DNA from: DYRB01 sp963802205
GTDB taxonomy: Bacteria > Pseudomonadota > Gammaproteobacteria > Chromatiales > Chromatiaceae
Direction of reading: 5' to 3'
Length of the DNA: 64,000 bases
Assembly: GCA_963802205.1 (NCBI GenBank)
Contig: CAWDHW010000010.1
Span: 1-64,000, forward strand
Shown here: in pieces, positions 7,362-15,550 of the stretch
Layout of the letters: every line of letters begins with the position of its first letter
Position numbering within the stretch: the stretch's first letter is position 1
Notes under the pieces: model-generated
Seen by the model: the letters and a program-made list of their open reading frames with translations, nothing else
Database searches by the model: none
Told to the model about the DNA's origin: nothing
Program-made: the position numbers and the translations under genes

Positions 7362-8888
7362 TCAATGCCCCCGTCGCGCCAGGTCTGGCCCATCCCCCTT
7401 CTTCGCGGGAACAACGCCGGTAACAGCGGCCTCTCCGCCACCCTGATAGGCCCAGGTCATCAGGGCGTCCTGAACCGCATGGGCCGACCAGGTATTCAGG
7501 GTCTTACCGTCCATCAGGGCCACCACCACCCAACGCTCGCCGTTACGGTCCAGGATGTAGCCGGCGATGCCGCTGGCTCCCTTCACGGTCCCGGTCTTGA
7601 TGTGGCCGCGCCCCTTCAACGGGCTGCCGCGCAGGCGCCGCCACATGGTCCCGTCCACGCCCACCACCGAGAGGGAGGCGAGGTACTCGGGCATCGTCGG
7701 ACGCCGATACATATAGGCCAAAAGACGCCCCATACTCTCAGCGGAGATGCGCGCATCCCGCGACAGCCCCGAGCCATTGCTCAGGTTCAACTCCGGGAAA
7801 TCGAGCCCGGCCTCCGTCAGCCAGTCACGCACCGCCGTCTGGCCCTTCGCCTCGGTGCCGGGTGCACCCAGGCGCTTGGCCCCCAGGGCGAGCAGCAGGG
7901 TACGGGTCATGAGGTTATTGCTGGGCTTGTTGATATCCCGCAGCATCTCCCCCAGGCGGCGGGAGTGCACCTCGCGCAGCAGAACAGCCCCGGCCCCGGC
8001 GTTGCCTACCCGAACCTTACCTTCGAGCTTGCCACCCACCTCGGCCCATAGCGCCTGCACGGCCCCGATGGCATGGTGCATGGGGTCCAGGATCAGGAGG
8101 TCGGAGTGATCCTCCCGGCACTCCGCGGCGAAGGGCCCGGACAACCGCACCACATCCCGGCCATCTTCCTGAAAGACCGTAACCGTCGGCCTGTGTTGCT
8201 TGCGCTGACAGGCCGCGGTCACGAGCTTGAGCTCGTTGCGCAGTTCGACATTCCCGAGGGGCGGATCTGTGTAGACATGGATCCCCTGCCCGGGTGTCAC
8301 CTCCATGTGCACCGTGGTGACCTGCTGATTGATGCTCAGGCCCTGGGGCAGGGCGTTGTAGGCCGAGGTCCCCTTACCGTCGAAGTCCCCGCGACTTTCC
8401 TCCGGCGGGCTGAAATAACTCGGGTCCAGGACAATATCCCCGGTCACGGTGTCCACCCCACGCCGGCGCAGGGCATCCAGGAGCCCCCAGAGATCCTTGA
8501 TCGACAGCTCAGGATTGCCATAACCCTTGATGACCAGATCCCCGACCAAGCGCCCCTTGGTCAGGGTCCCGCTGACATAGGCCTCGGTGCTGAAGGCGAA
8601 GGTGGGCCCCAGGGTGTCCAGGGTCGCCGCCGTGGTCAGGAGCTTGATGACTGAGGCCGGCAAGCGGGGCTGAGTGGCGTTCAGGGTCAGGCGCGGGGTT
8701 TGTTCGCCGAGCTTCAGCACATAGAGGCTGGCGTCAGCCTCCGGGAGCTTGTTCTCGCGCATCGCCCCCACGACGGCGGCCGGCAGTGGATCGGCAGCTA
8801 GCGCGGCGACCGTGCCCGCCAAGCCGTTCAGGGCCATCAGGACCAGACCGGCGAGCGCCCGGCGGCACCGGCCCTCAACCGAGACCAT
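7362..8888 (-). CDS. dacB: D-alanyl-D-alanine carboxypeptidase/endopeptidase (PBP4 family)
   Basis: 508 residues with a signal peptide (core about residues 11-31). All three serine-transpeptidase motifs of peptidase family S13 are visible: SVIK at 79-82 with the nucleophilic Ser, the SNN motif in KPSNNLMTR, and KTG in IKTGTVKGASG. The large insertion between the first two motifs, typical of PBP4, is present. The enzyme trims or cleaves D-Ala cross-links in periplasmic peptidoglycan. The coding start overlaps the last 14 bases of the upstream DUF599 gene, so the pair is probably one operon. Confidence 0.92.
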   Translation of the reverse strand: MVSVEGRCRRALAGLVLMALNGLAGTVAALAADPLPAAVVGAMRENKLPEADASLYVLKLGEQTPRLTLNATQPRLPASVIKLLTTAATLDTLGPTFAFSTEAYVSGTLTKGRLVGDLVIKGYGNPELSIKDLWGLLDALRRRGVDTVTGDIVLDPSYFSPPEESRGDFDGKGTSAYNALPQGLSINQQVTTVHMEVTPGQGIHVYTDPPLGNVELRNELKLVTAACQRKQHRPTVTVFQEDGRDVVRLSGPFAAECREDHSDLLILDPMHHAIGAVQALWAEVGGKLEGKVRVGNAGAGAVLLREVHSRRLGEMLRDINKPSNNLMTRTLLLALGAKRLGAPGTEAKGQTAVRDWLTEAGLDFPELNLSNGSGLSRDARISAESMGRLLAYMYRRPTMPEYLASLSVVGVDGTMWRRLRGSPLKGRGHIKTGTVKGASGIAGYILDRNGERWVVVALMDGKTLNTWSAHAVQDALMTWAYQGGGEAAVTGVVPAKKGDGPDLARRGH

Positions 8889-9528
8889 GATCGAGCCTCC
8901 AGGACAGCCGGGTCATGACAAGGGTGGCGAGCAGGAGCCACAGGGGGCCCAACAGCCAGATGACCGTGGGAATGGCCACGTAGTAAGAACGCATCCCGAT
9001 GCTGTAGTGGCGGGCGCCGCGGTTGACGGTGTCGCTGACCACCTTCGGGGTGATCTGGCAACCGGGGGTCTCGGGGACATTGATCAGAAAGGCTGAGTGG
9101 TTGTAGAAGCGCACCGCCAGCATGAACTGAATGAAGCCGAACAGGAATACGGAAGTCACCGTCAGTGCCTTGACGATGGCGAGCGAGTGTGAGGTCACCC
9201 CAAAAAGGTTGAAGGCCACCGCCAGCTCATTGAGACCCTGAGAAGTCAGGGCGAAATTCAGGAAGCCGAGCCCCAGCACAATGGACGTGGATGCCAGGAA
9301 GGTGGCCGCCATGGTCCAGTTTCGCATTGTCTGCACCGCGAGAATGTCGGCCTTGTGGGCCATGATGTGCTCGACCCAGAGTCGGCGAGCCTGGGCGTTC
9401 AGGCCGATGGCGGTTGATCGCGGCGACCGTCTCAGGGTATCGAAGTGGATGACGTGGTAGCCGAGCAGAATGCCGAAGGAGATACCGGCTAGCAGGCCCT
9501 CTGCCAAAATCGTTTGTAACGAGGTCAT
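8875..9528 (-). CDS. DUF599 family inner-membrane protein
   Basis: 217 residues with about four hydrophobic segments (near 8-27, 70-92, 108-140 and 182-206). The central region contains VEHIMAHKADILAVQTMRNW, followed by a conserved hydrophobic stretch and an FMLAVRFYNHSAFLIN segment; this layout is typical of DUF599 proteins, whose role is unknown. The 3' end overlaps dacB by 14 bases. No catalytic motif is evident. Confidence 0.75.
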   Translation of the reverse strand: MTSLQTILAEGLLAGISFGILLGYHVIHFDTLRRSPRSTAIGLNAQARRLWVEHIMAHKADILAVQTMRNWTMAATFLASTSIVLGLGFLNFALTSQGLNELAVAFNLFGVTSHSLAIVKALTVTSVFLFGFIQFMLAVRFYNHSAFLINVPETPGCQITPKVVSDTVNRGARHYSIGMRSYYVAIPTVIWLLGPLWLLLATLVMTRLSWRLDHGLG

Positions 9529-9844
9529 AGACTGGTACGGGGTCTGAATGGGGGCAAGGGGTCGATGCCGGCGGCCAGCGCATGGACGCAGCCCCGACTC
9601 GACCGCCAGTTCCGGGACGGCAGTCCTGGCTCTGACACTGGCCGGGGCCGAAGTCTACCCGATTCGGCCCGAGCTCCGCCGGAGTGCAGGCCCCGGGGAC
9701 GGTAGGGAGACCACTTAGACGATGGAACGCCGCACGCTCAAAAATCCTGGTCATGCGCGGTCGGCAATGTGCCTGTGGATGCCGGCCTGCACATCCGACC
9801 CGGCATCGCAGGTGGGCCTGAGTCGATCGGCATGGCAGGAGAAA
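9529..9844. other. Gene-less stretch upstream of DUF599
   Basis: About 316 bases between the DUF599 start and the terminator of the RNA-binding protein gene. Open frames here are composition shadows. It should contain the DUF599-dacB promoter on the minus strand, but I could not pick a convincing -35/-10 pair. Confidence 0.4.
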
Positions 9845-9879
9845 ACGGAAAAAGGGCGCCTCCGCGGCCGGAGGCACCC
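9845..9879 (-). terminator. Rho-independent terminator of the RRM protein gene
   Basis: On the minus strand a GC-rich stem (GGTGCCTCCG paired with CGGAGGCGCC, one mismatch) is followed directly by TTTTT and then TTTTC. It lies 26 bases after the stop of the RNA-binding protein gene. Confidence 0.85.
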
Positions 9880-9905
9880 ACCGTAGGATCGGCAGGACCG
9901 GGGGC

Positions 9906-10175
9906 TCAGTAGCGCCGTTGCTGGGGGCGCGGGGCGCGTGGCTTGGCCTCGTTGACGGTCATCTTGCGACCCTTGTAGACCTGGTCGTTCAGCTCCTTGA
10001 TGGCCCGATCCGCATCGCTGTTGTCCGGGAGGTCCACGAAGCCGAAGCCCTTGGACTGGCCGGAGAACTTGTCCTGAACCACCTCGGCGCTGGCCACCTC
10101 GCCGTACTCGCCGAACACCTCACGCAAGTCTTCGCTTGTTACGCTGTAAGACAGATTGCCTACGTAGATCCTCAT
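9906..10175 (-). CDS. RRM-type RNA-binding protein
   Basis: 89 residues from the ATG at 10175; the longer upstream frame has no family similarity. A single RNA recognition motif fills the protein: RNP2 is IYVGNL at residues 2-7 and RNP1 is KGFGFVDL near 41-48, with the acidic EVFGEYGEV helix between. The C-terminus is a short Arg/Pro/Gln tail (RAPRPQQRRY). Small RRM proteins of this kind are common in cyanobacteria and some proteobacteria, often as cold- or stress-linked RNA chaperones. It is a single-gene unit with its own terminator. Confidence 0.88.
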   Translation of the reverse strand: MRIYVGNLSYSVTSEDLREVFGEYGEVASAEVVQDKFSGQSKGFGFVDLPDNSDADRAIKELNDQVYKGRKMTVNEAKPRAPRPQQRRY

Positions 10176-10369
10176 CGCTCGCTCTCGTCGCAAACGTGCA
10201 TTGGTCGATCGGACACTATCGATCAACCAACGCACAAGCCTGGTCGATAGCGGACGGCGGCGCACCACCGATGGGGTTTGCGCGGGAGACCCGCGACGGC
10301 CGGCGAACCCTCCTCGCTGCGCAGACGGGAGAAAACTTAGATGATCCGGGGGCATGCGTCAACCGCCAG

Positions 10370-10540
10370 TCACACCTTTTTCGGCGGTAAGGTGGCGAGC
10401 CAAGGAACCACGCTTCCGTCCTTGGCCCCCACCGCGGCACCCACGAAAGCAATGTCGCTGTGACGCAGGTGCGGCGGATCACGCAGCACCCCTGGCAGCC
10501 GCATCGTGCCAGCCGAAGCAACGACATTGTCCTTGATCAT
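10370..10540 (-). CDS. Possible small protein downstream of the lipoprotein pair
   Basis: 56 codons starting 13 bases after the upstream lipoprotein stop. The only candidate ribosome site is a weak AGG. The sequence (MIKDNVVASAG at the start, LATLPPKKV at the end) is not recognised. It could be a small operon member or a chance frame in GC-rich DNA. Confidence 0.25.
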   Translation of the reverse strand: MIKDNVVASAGTMRLPGVLRDPPHLRHSDIAFVGAAVGAKDGSVVPWLATLPPKKV

Positions 10541-10553
10541 CGTGCCTGGGGGA

Positions 10554-10784
10554 TCAGTCGATGTTGCCCTTCCGGTGCTGGTCGTAGAGGAAGCCACCGA
10601 GGGCCCCGGCACCGGCGCCGATCAGGGCTCCTGTGCCGGCGTTACCACTCAGCGAGCCGATCGCGGCCCCGCCGGCAGCACCCATCAGTGCCCCGCTACC
10701 GCTGCGGGACCCAGTGGTGGTGCCGCACCCGGACAGCCCGACGGCGGCGACAAAAAGGACGATAGGAATGGTGATGATCTTCAT
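10554..10784 (-). CDS. Glycine-zipper lipoprotein, copy 2
   Basis: 76 residues from the ATG at 10784, with AGGAG seven bases upstream. A lipoprotein signal peptide ends in the lipobox LSGC (Cys near residue 18). The mature part is a glycine-zipper: GSGALMGAAGGAAIGSLSG, then GTGALIGAGAGALGGFLYD, then the end DQHRKGNID. Such proteins are small outer-membrane-associated lipoproteins of the OsmB/YMGG type. The gene is a close tandem paralogue of the next gene upstream: both are 231 bases and start 262 bases apart. The two copies differ mostly in the signal peptide and in a few zipper positions. Confidence 0.72.
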   Translation of the reverse strand: MKIITIPIVLFVAAVGLSGCGTTTGSRSGSGALMGAAGGAAIGSLSGNAGTGALIGAGAGALGGFLYDQHRKGNID

Positions 10785-10815
10785 ATGAAACTCCTGAAGG
10801 AAGGGCAACGAAGGG

Positions 10816-11046
10816 TCAGTCGATGTTGCCCTTCTTGTGTTGATCGTAGAGGTAGCCACCAATGGCGCCGACCCCGAGGCCAATCAGCGCCCCCTCGCCA
10901 GCACTGGCGCTCAGGGCACCGATCGCGGCCCCGGCAGCGGCACCCATCAGTGCCCCGCTGCCGGCACGCTCGCCGGTGGTGGTGCCGCAGCCGGCGATCC
11001 CGACGCTGGCGACGATGAGGGGAATAGCAACGGCGACGGTCTTCAT
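10816..11046 (-). CDS. Glycine-zipper lipoprotein, copy 1
   Basis: 76 residues from the ATG at 11046, with GGAG eight bases upstream. The signal peptide ends in IAGC. The glycine-zipper (GSGALMGAAAGAAIGALSA, then GEGALIGLGVGAIGGYLYD) and the end DQHKKGNID match copy 2 almost residue for residue. The first of the tandem pair in transcription order. The similar length and 31-base spacer point to a local duplication. Probable role: envelope structure or stress, by analogy with OsmB-like proteins; no direct evidence. Confidence 0.72.
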   Translation of the reverse strand: MKTVAVAIPLIVASVGIAGCGTTTGERAGSGALMGAAAGAAIGALSASAGEGALIGLGVGAIGGYLYDQHKKGNID

Positions 11047-11116
11047 GTCGATGCTCCGAAACTGGGTGGCAAGACGGCGGTTGGGCATCGGGTCTATGGC
11101 CGATCCCGGCTCAGGT

Positions 11117-11521
11117 CTATTTTTTGCAGGGGAACTTGGCCGCCAGCGAGCGCACCAGCCCGACCACAGGCTGCTCGCCCATCAGCTTCTTGTTTCCGGC
11201 CTTGGCCTTGGCCCAGTCCAGGAAGATCGCCTTGCCTTGTTCGATGGTGGACCCGGCCGGGTAACAGACCAGGGGAGACAGCTTCTTTCGGTTGCTGATC
11301 TCGTCGTGGTACTGCACTGTCGCCTCGATGAAGGCGCGGCAGGCCTGGTGGGCGACAACATACTCGGCGGCGGTCTCCGGCGTAGCGCAGACGGCGGCGA
11401 GGTCGGCGGTGGTATCGAAGCTGAAATTCGAATCTTGGATGGCCGCGGCGGGCTGGGCCAGGGCCAGGGCGACCCCGGCGACGGCAAGGGCCTGGACGAG
11501 GCGTTGGGTGGACTGTGACAT
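11117..11521 (-). CDS. Rap1a/Tai-like periplasmic protein
   Basis: 134 residues from the ATG at 11521, with a signal peptide cleaved near AAA at residues 25-27. The mature part has four cysteines (VCATP, QACRAF, LVCYP and FPCKK), an ACRAFIEATVQYHDE helix, and an ending of GLVRSLAAKFPC. This is the usual pattern of Rap1a/Tai family proteins, some of which protect against type VI amidase effectors. There is no amidase or T6SS gene nearby, so an immunity role is not supported here and a housekeeping periplasmic function is just as likely. Confidence 0.6.
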   Translation of the reverse strand: MSQSTQRLVQALAVAGVALALAQPAAAIQDSNFSFDTTADLAAVCATPETAAEYVVAHQACRAFIEATVQYHDEISNRKKLSPLVCYPAGSTIEQGKAIFLDWAKAKAGNKKLMGEQPVVGLVRSLAAKFPCKK

Positions 11522-11634
11522 CGTTCGTGAATCCTCGATTGGATGATACGGGATAGGCTGAGCCGGCCGCCCCGCAGGGCGCCCGCGGGTCATTCTACCC
11601 AACCCTTCGCAAGAGGGGCGATGGTCTTTTCAGA

Positions 11635-12665
11635 CTACCGACAGGTCGGGAGGCCCTGGGCCAGGGTCGGATAACGCAGCCGCACCCCCAGGTCCTCCAC
11701 CAGGCGACGGTTGGACAAGCGACGGGACTCGCGCATATAGGACAACATCCCCGCCGAGAGGCGGCCCTCCGCCTCGTCCATCGGGATCGTCGGGGGACGC
11801 GGGAGCCCAACGGCGTCAGCGATCTGGAAGAAATAGTCAGTCATGGTGCTAGGATGGCCATCGCAAACATTGTAGACGGCGCCATCGGCCCCCCGTCCCA
11901 TGGCGGCGATGCAGGCCGTCACCAGGTCATCGGCATGGATGCGGTTGGACCACGGGGCGTCCTCTGGGCGGACCAGCGGCAGGCCGGCCCGAATACGCTC
12001 CAGCGGTAGCCGCCCTGGTCCGTAGATCCCTGCCACCCGCAGGGTCACCAAGGCGCCGCCGCTGTCCTGACGCCAGCGCTCCAAGGCCTGCTCTGCGTCC
12101 CAGCGCCGTCGTGCGCGATCCTCCTGGGGATGGACCGGTCGATCCTCGTCCACCCAATCGCCGCCGCAGTTCCCGTAGACCCCGGTGGTGCTGACATAGA
12201 CGATGCGGAAGGGGTGCCCAGCCTGGGCGAAGCCAGCGATCAGGTGGCGGGTGTGGAGATCGATGACCCCGTTCTCCGGGGGCGGTGCGAGATGGAAGAC
12301 CCGGGCTCCGGAAAAGGTCGGGAAATGCTCCTGCGTTCCGCGGACATGTCCGCCGTCCCTGGAAGCCTTGTCGGGAATGCTCCTGCGTTCCCGACATGTC
12401 CGCCGTCCCTGGAAGCCTTGTCGGGAAATGCTCCTGCGTTCCCGACATGTCCGCCGTCCCTGGCGGCCATCGGCAGGCGGTCCAGTTCCTCCGGGTGCAG
12501 CTCCCGCGACAGATCCAAGGCCAATGCCTCGATGCCCTCGGCCTCCAGAGAGGCAGCGCTCTCCTGGCTGCGCACCACACCGATGACTCGATCCCCTTGA
12601 TCGAGGTAATGCCGGGCAAGGCGCCGTCCGATAAAACCGCAGCCAATGATCAATAGACTCGACAT
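11635..12665 (-). pseudogene. YeeZ-like NAD-dependent epimerase/reductase gene interrupted by a palindromic repeat array
   Basis: The start at 12665 gives the NAD-binding N-terminus (LLIIGCGFIGRRLARHYL, a GxGxxG variant) and continues to ELDRLPMA. There a repeat array of about 145 bases (12317-12461) enters. Beyond it, normal family sequence resumes in another frame: RVFHLAPPPENGV, then VYVSTTGVYGN with the YxxxK-type region, then RVAGIYGPGRLPLERI, ending TLAQGLPTCR. Both halves are well conserved, so the gene was intact until the repeat arrived. As sequenced, translation from the normal start would read through the array into a wrong frame and stop near 12240. Intact relatives are extended SDR proteins acting on sugar-type substrates; the substrate is unknown. 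Confidence 0.75.
12317..12461. repeat. Three tandem palindromic repeat units inside the epimerase gene
   Basis: Units at 12411-12461 (51 bp), 12361-12410 (50 bp) and 12317-12360 (partial). On the coding strand each unit runs GACGGCGGACATG, then a hairpin with arms TGTCGGGAA and TTCCCGACA around CGCAGGAGCA, then AGGCTTCC. Units 1 and 2 differ by one T. In one frame the unit encodes TADMSGTQE. A diverged copy lies in baeS (28612-28659). Confidence 0.85.
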
Positions 12666-12744
12666 AGGGTTTATATCCGCTTTGTATTGGGTAAGAATCC
12701 CAAAGGACCGATCACAGCACGCCGCACAGGTTGCGGGGGTTTCC

Positions 12745-13764
12745 ATGAGCTTCTCCGTCCGCACCCAGCCCGGCAACCGACACTTTACCGCCGAGCCGGG
12801 TGAGAGCCTCCTCGCCGCCGCCTTGCGCCAAGGCATTGGGCTCCCCTACGGTTGCCGCGACGGCCAGTGCGGGACCTGTGCCGCGGCCCTGGTGGCCGGC
12901 GAGGTCGCCTACCCCAGCGCCAAGAACCAGGCCCTTGTGGGACGCCCGCAGGGGACCTGCCTCACCTGTCAGGCGGTGGCGGTGACCGACCTGACGCTGC
13001 ATGTGGAAGAGGTGCGCGGCGCCAGCGAGATCGCGCCGCGGCTCCTGCCATGCCGGGTGGAGCGCAAGGAACAGCTCAACCACGATGTTATGCGCCTGTG
13101 GCTCAAGCTCCCGGAGGGACAGCGCCTGCAATTCTTCGCCGGCCAGTATCTGGACTTCATACTCCCGGACGGACGCAAGCGGGCCTTTTCCATCGCCAAC
13201 GCCCCCCACGACGATGCCCTCGTCGAGCTGCATGTCCGCCATGTCCCCGGGGGTACCTTCACCGACCATGTCTTCCATGGCATGGCGGAGAAGGCCATCT
13301 TGCGCATCCAGGCCCCCCTGGGGACATTCACCCTGCGCGAGGCATCCGACCGCCCCATGCTCTTCATGGGCGGGGGAACTGGCTTCGGCCCGATCAAGGG
13401 CATGATCGAGCACGCCATGCACCTCGGCATCCGCCGCCCCATGCATCTCTATTGGGGGGTGCGGTCACGGCGCGACCTCTACCTTGCGGAACTCCCGCAA
13501 GCCTGGGTACGCGACTGGCCGGGCTTCAGTTATACCCCGGTCCTGTCCGAGCCAGACCCGGACTGGGCGGGACGCACCGGGTTCGTCCACGAGGCGGTGG
13601 CCGCCGACCACCCAGACCTGAGTGGCTTCGACATCTACATGAGCGGACCACCGGTCATGGTCGAGGCCGGCAGGCTGGCCTGCGAGGCCCGCGGAGCGAC
13701 CATGGATCACATGTTCTCCGATGCCTTCACCTATGCCGCAGACAAGGGACGGCTGTCGGGCTAG
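12745..13764 (+). CDS. 2Fe-2S ferredoxin:NAD(P)H reductase (CDP-6-deoxyglucoseen reductase-like)
   Basis: 339 residues from the ATG at 12745, chosen because it has GGGGG upstream and starts the ferredoxin fold directly. Domain order: a plant-type 2Fe-2S domain with Cys37, Cys42, Cys45 and Cys75; an FAD domain (FAGQYLDFILPDG, then RAFSIANAPHD); and an NAD(P) domain (FMGGGTGFGPIKGMIEH, ending MDHMFSDAFTYA). This is the layout of AscD-type and oxygenase-reductase proteins, which pass electrons from NAD(P)H through FAD to an iron-sulfur partner. Genes annotated this way in gammaproteobacteria often sit alone, as here, and their partner is not known. It diverges from the interrupted epimerase gene. 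Confidence 0.85.
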   Translation: MSFSVRTQPGNRHFTAEPGESLLAAALRQGIGLPYGCRDGQCGTCAAALVAGEVAYPSAKNQALVGRPQGTCLTCQAVAVTDLTLHVEEVRGASEIAPRLLPCRVERKEQLNHDVMRLWLKLPEGQRLQFFAGQYLDFILPDGRKRAFSIANAPHDDALVELHVRHVPGGTFTDHVFHGMAEKAILRIQAPLGTFTLREASDRPMLFMGGGTGFGPIKGMIEHAMHLGIRRPMHLYWGVRSRRDLYLAELPQAWVRDWPGFSYTPVLSEPDPDWAGRTGFVHEAVAADHPDLSGFDIYMSGPPVMVEAGRLACEARGATMDHMFSDAFTYAADKGRLSG

Positions 13765-13772
13765 GGCCCGAC

Positions 13773-14768
13773 CTACTTGTCGGCAGCCCCGGTGGCAATG
13801 CCCTGAAGGGCGTCTGCCAGCGCGGCGAGTGCCTGGCGCAGTGGCCCCAGATCGGCCCCGACCTGGACCTCGGACAGTGGCTTGAGATCGGCCAAGACCG
13901 CGGCGGTGTCGGGCAAACGGGGTTCGTAGAAGGCCGACAGCCAACGCTGTATCCCCTGCATGGCACCCTGATAGGCAATCTGGTCGGCCGACTCCAGGGC
14001 CAACCGAGCGGCGTCGAATTGACTGCCGAGGCTGCGGCTGGCCTGGGTCACCGGGTCGTCCGGGCGCTGGCGGGCCTCGGCCGCCTTCTCGCCATTGGCC
14101 TTGCCCCGCAGCAGGCGTGCGACCACGGGGCGCAGGGTCAGGGCACGCTCACGCAGGGCGTCCAGGCGCGCCAGCAGCGCCTGACGATCCACCGGATGGA
14201 CGGCGCCAAGGGCGACCTTGGCCTGCGCCAGGGCGACACGCCCAGGCTTACCAATGGGACCTGGGAGCGGGGCAAGAAGGGCCTCGGCCAGGGTCAAGGC
14301 AGCGGCGGGGCCGTCCAGTTCGTCGTCGCGGCGGATCTCGGCGGCGGACCTGACCCGGCCCGCCGCGTCCGCCAGGCGGGCGGCGGCGATACGCTCGCGT
14401 TCGACCTCCGCCTCCAGGCGGGCAGCGAGCTGGGCCCGCTGGGCATCGACCTCCAGACGCGCCTCGTAGAGCGACTGCTCGCGCCGACGCAGGTCCTTGG
14501 CCTGAGCCACCAGGTGCCGCTGGCTCTCCAGGAGCAGGGCTTGGGCCTCGGCGAAGTTGGCCAGCATAGTCCGCTGACGGTCACGCACCTCGACCAGATT
14601 GGACCCGATGCGGCCCATGTCCGGGCGCAGATCGTTCCAGTAGAAATCGCCCACACTCAGGCCCCCAATCAGGGTGAGCAGGGCCAGACAAACCAGGAGT
14701 ATCGGGACCCAGGGCGAGAACCGCCGCCGGCGTGGCGGAGCCTGACCGGGCGTGGGCGCCTCGTTCAC
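13773..14768 (-). CDS. hemX: HemX family protein (uroporphyrinogen-III C-methyltransferase-like)
   Basis: 331 residues. The GTG at 14768 is chosen because it overlaps the hemD stop (GTGA), the usual coupling in this operon. A short Pro/Arg-rich cytoplasmic start is followed by one membrane helix (WVPILLVCLALLTLIGGL). Then comes a long coiled coil of about 90 residues (EVRDRQRTMLANFAEAQALL and onward) and a helical C-terminal domain. HemX proteins are named after methyltransferases but lack the SAM fold; they are thought to scaffold tetrapyrrole enzymes at the membrane. The usual next gene, hemY, is absent: a convergent reductase gene ends nine bases away. Confidence 0.8.
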   Translation of the reverse strand: MNEAPTPGQAPPRRRRFSPWVPILLVCLALLTLIGGLSVGDFYWNDLRPDMGRIGSNLVEVRDRQRTMLANFAEAQALLLESQRHLVAQAKDLRRREQSLYEARLEVDAQRAQLAARLEAEVERERIAAARLADAAGRVRSAAEIRRDDELDGPAAALTLAEALLAPLPGPIGKPGRVALAQAKVALGAVHPVDRQALLARLDALRERALTLRPVVARLLRGKANGEKAAEARQRPDDPVTQASRSLGSQFDAARLALESADQIAYQGAMQGIQRWLSAFYEPRLPDTAAVLADLKPLSEVQVGADLGPLRQALAALADALQGIATGAADK

Positions 14769-15550
14769 GGCGAATCCGCGGCCGGACCGGAGATGGGCTG
14801 GGCGGCACGGCACAGTGCCGCCAGGATCTCGGCATCCCCCGCCCGGTCGGCCAACTCGACCCGGCGAAACCCGATGGCCTCGGCCAGGGTCGCGGTGCGG
14901 GCGCTGACCACCACCAGGGGGGTCGCAACCAGGGCTGCGTGCCCCTGAGGTCCCAGGATGTCTACTAGGTTGCGCAGAATCTCGTCGCTGGTAGCGGTAG
15001 CCAATTGAACCTCCGCCCCCCAGTGCGCCAGCAACGGACCCGGATCGACCTCCGGCGGGGTGCGGCGGTAGACCTCGGCGTAGGCGACCTGGGCTCCGCG
15101 TTCGATCAGGATCTCCCCCAGGGCCGCCCGCCCGCCCTCGCCGCGGACGATCAGGATCCGTTGCCCGAGGACGGCGGTCAGGGCATCGAGTGCGAGCAAC
15201 CCCTCACTGTCGAAGCGGCCCGTCGGGACCAGCTCCGGCGGGCACCCGGCGGCATCGAGGGTGCGGGCGGTGGCCTCGCCCACCGCGGCGAGGGCGGCGG
15301 CCCTGGGCCTGCCCCCGGGGCACAGGGGCAGCCCATACTCCACGGCGTTGCGGCTGATGAAGACCATGAGGTCCCAGTCGGCGGCGAGCAGGGTCCGTGC
15401 CGGGCCCGGGTCCAGAACGGGCTGGATGAGGGTGGTGGGAAACGGGATGGCCCGCCCTCCGGCGGCCTCGATGAGCCGACAGAGCCCGTGCGCCTGTCCC
15501 ACCGGGCGGGTCACGAGGACCCCCAGCCCCGTCAAGGGACCGGAGATCAT
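14765..15550 (-). CDS. hemD: Uroporphyrinogen-III synthase
   Basis: 261 residues, the normal length. It closes hydroxymethylbilane to uroporphyrinogen III with ring-D inversion. Family features are the N-terminal VLVTRPVGQA, DWDLMVFISRNAVEY, VGEATARTLDAAG, then ILIVRGEGGRAALGEIL and AYAEVYRRTPP. Sequence identity in this family is always low, so these spaced motifs carry the call. It is coupled by 4-bp overlaps to hemC before it (ATGA) and hemX after it (GTGA). Confidence 0.9.
   Translation of the reverse strand: MISGPLTGLGVLVTRPVGQAHGLCRLIEAAGGRAIPFPTTLIQPVLDPGPARTLLAADWDLMVFISRNAVEYGLPLCPGGRPRAAALAAVGEATARTLDAAGCPPELVPTGRFDSEGLLALDALTAVLGQRILIVRGEGGRAALGEILIERGAQVAYAEVYRRTPPEVDPGPLLAHWGAEVQLATATSDEILRNLVDILGPQGHAALVATPLVVVSARTATLAEAIGFRRVELADRAGDAEILAALCRAAQPISGPAADSP

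Noticed and set aside
11117..11521. Type VI secretion immunity protein
   Set aside because: Rap1a-like pattern, but there is no amidase effector or T6SS gene nearby.
12317..12461. CRISPR array
   Set aside because: The units are contiguous with no variable spacers, and the hairpin lies within the unit.
13773..14768. HemX as a true methyltransferase
   Set aside because: No SAM-binding fold; membrane anchor and coiled coil only.
12852..14948. Long plus-strand frame across the reductase and hemX
   Set aside because: Its sequence is Pro/Arg-rich and crosses two well-supported genes on different strands.
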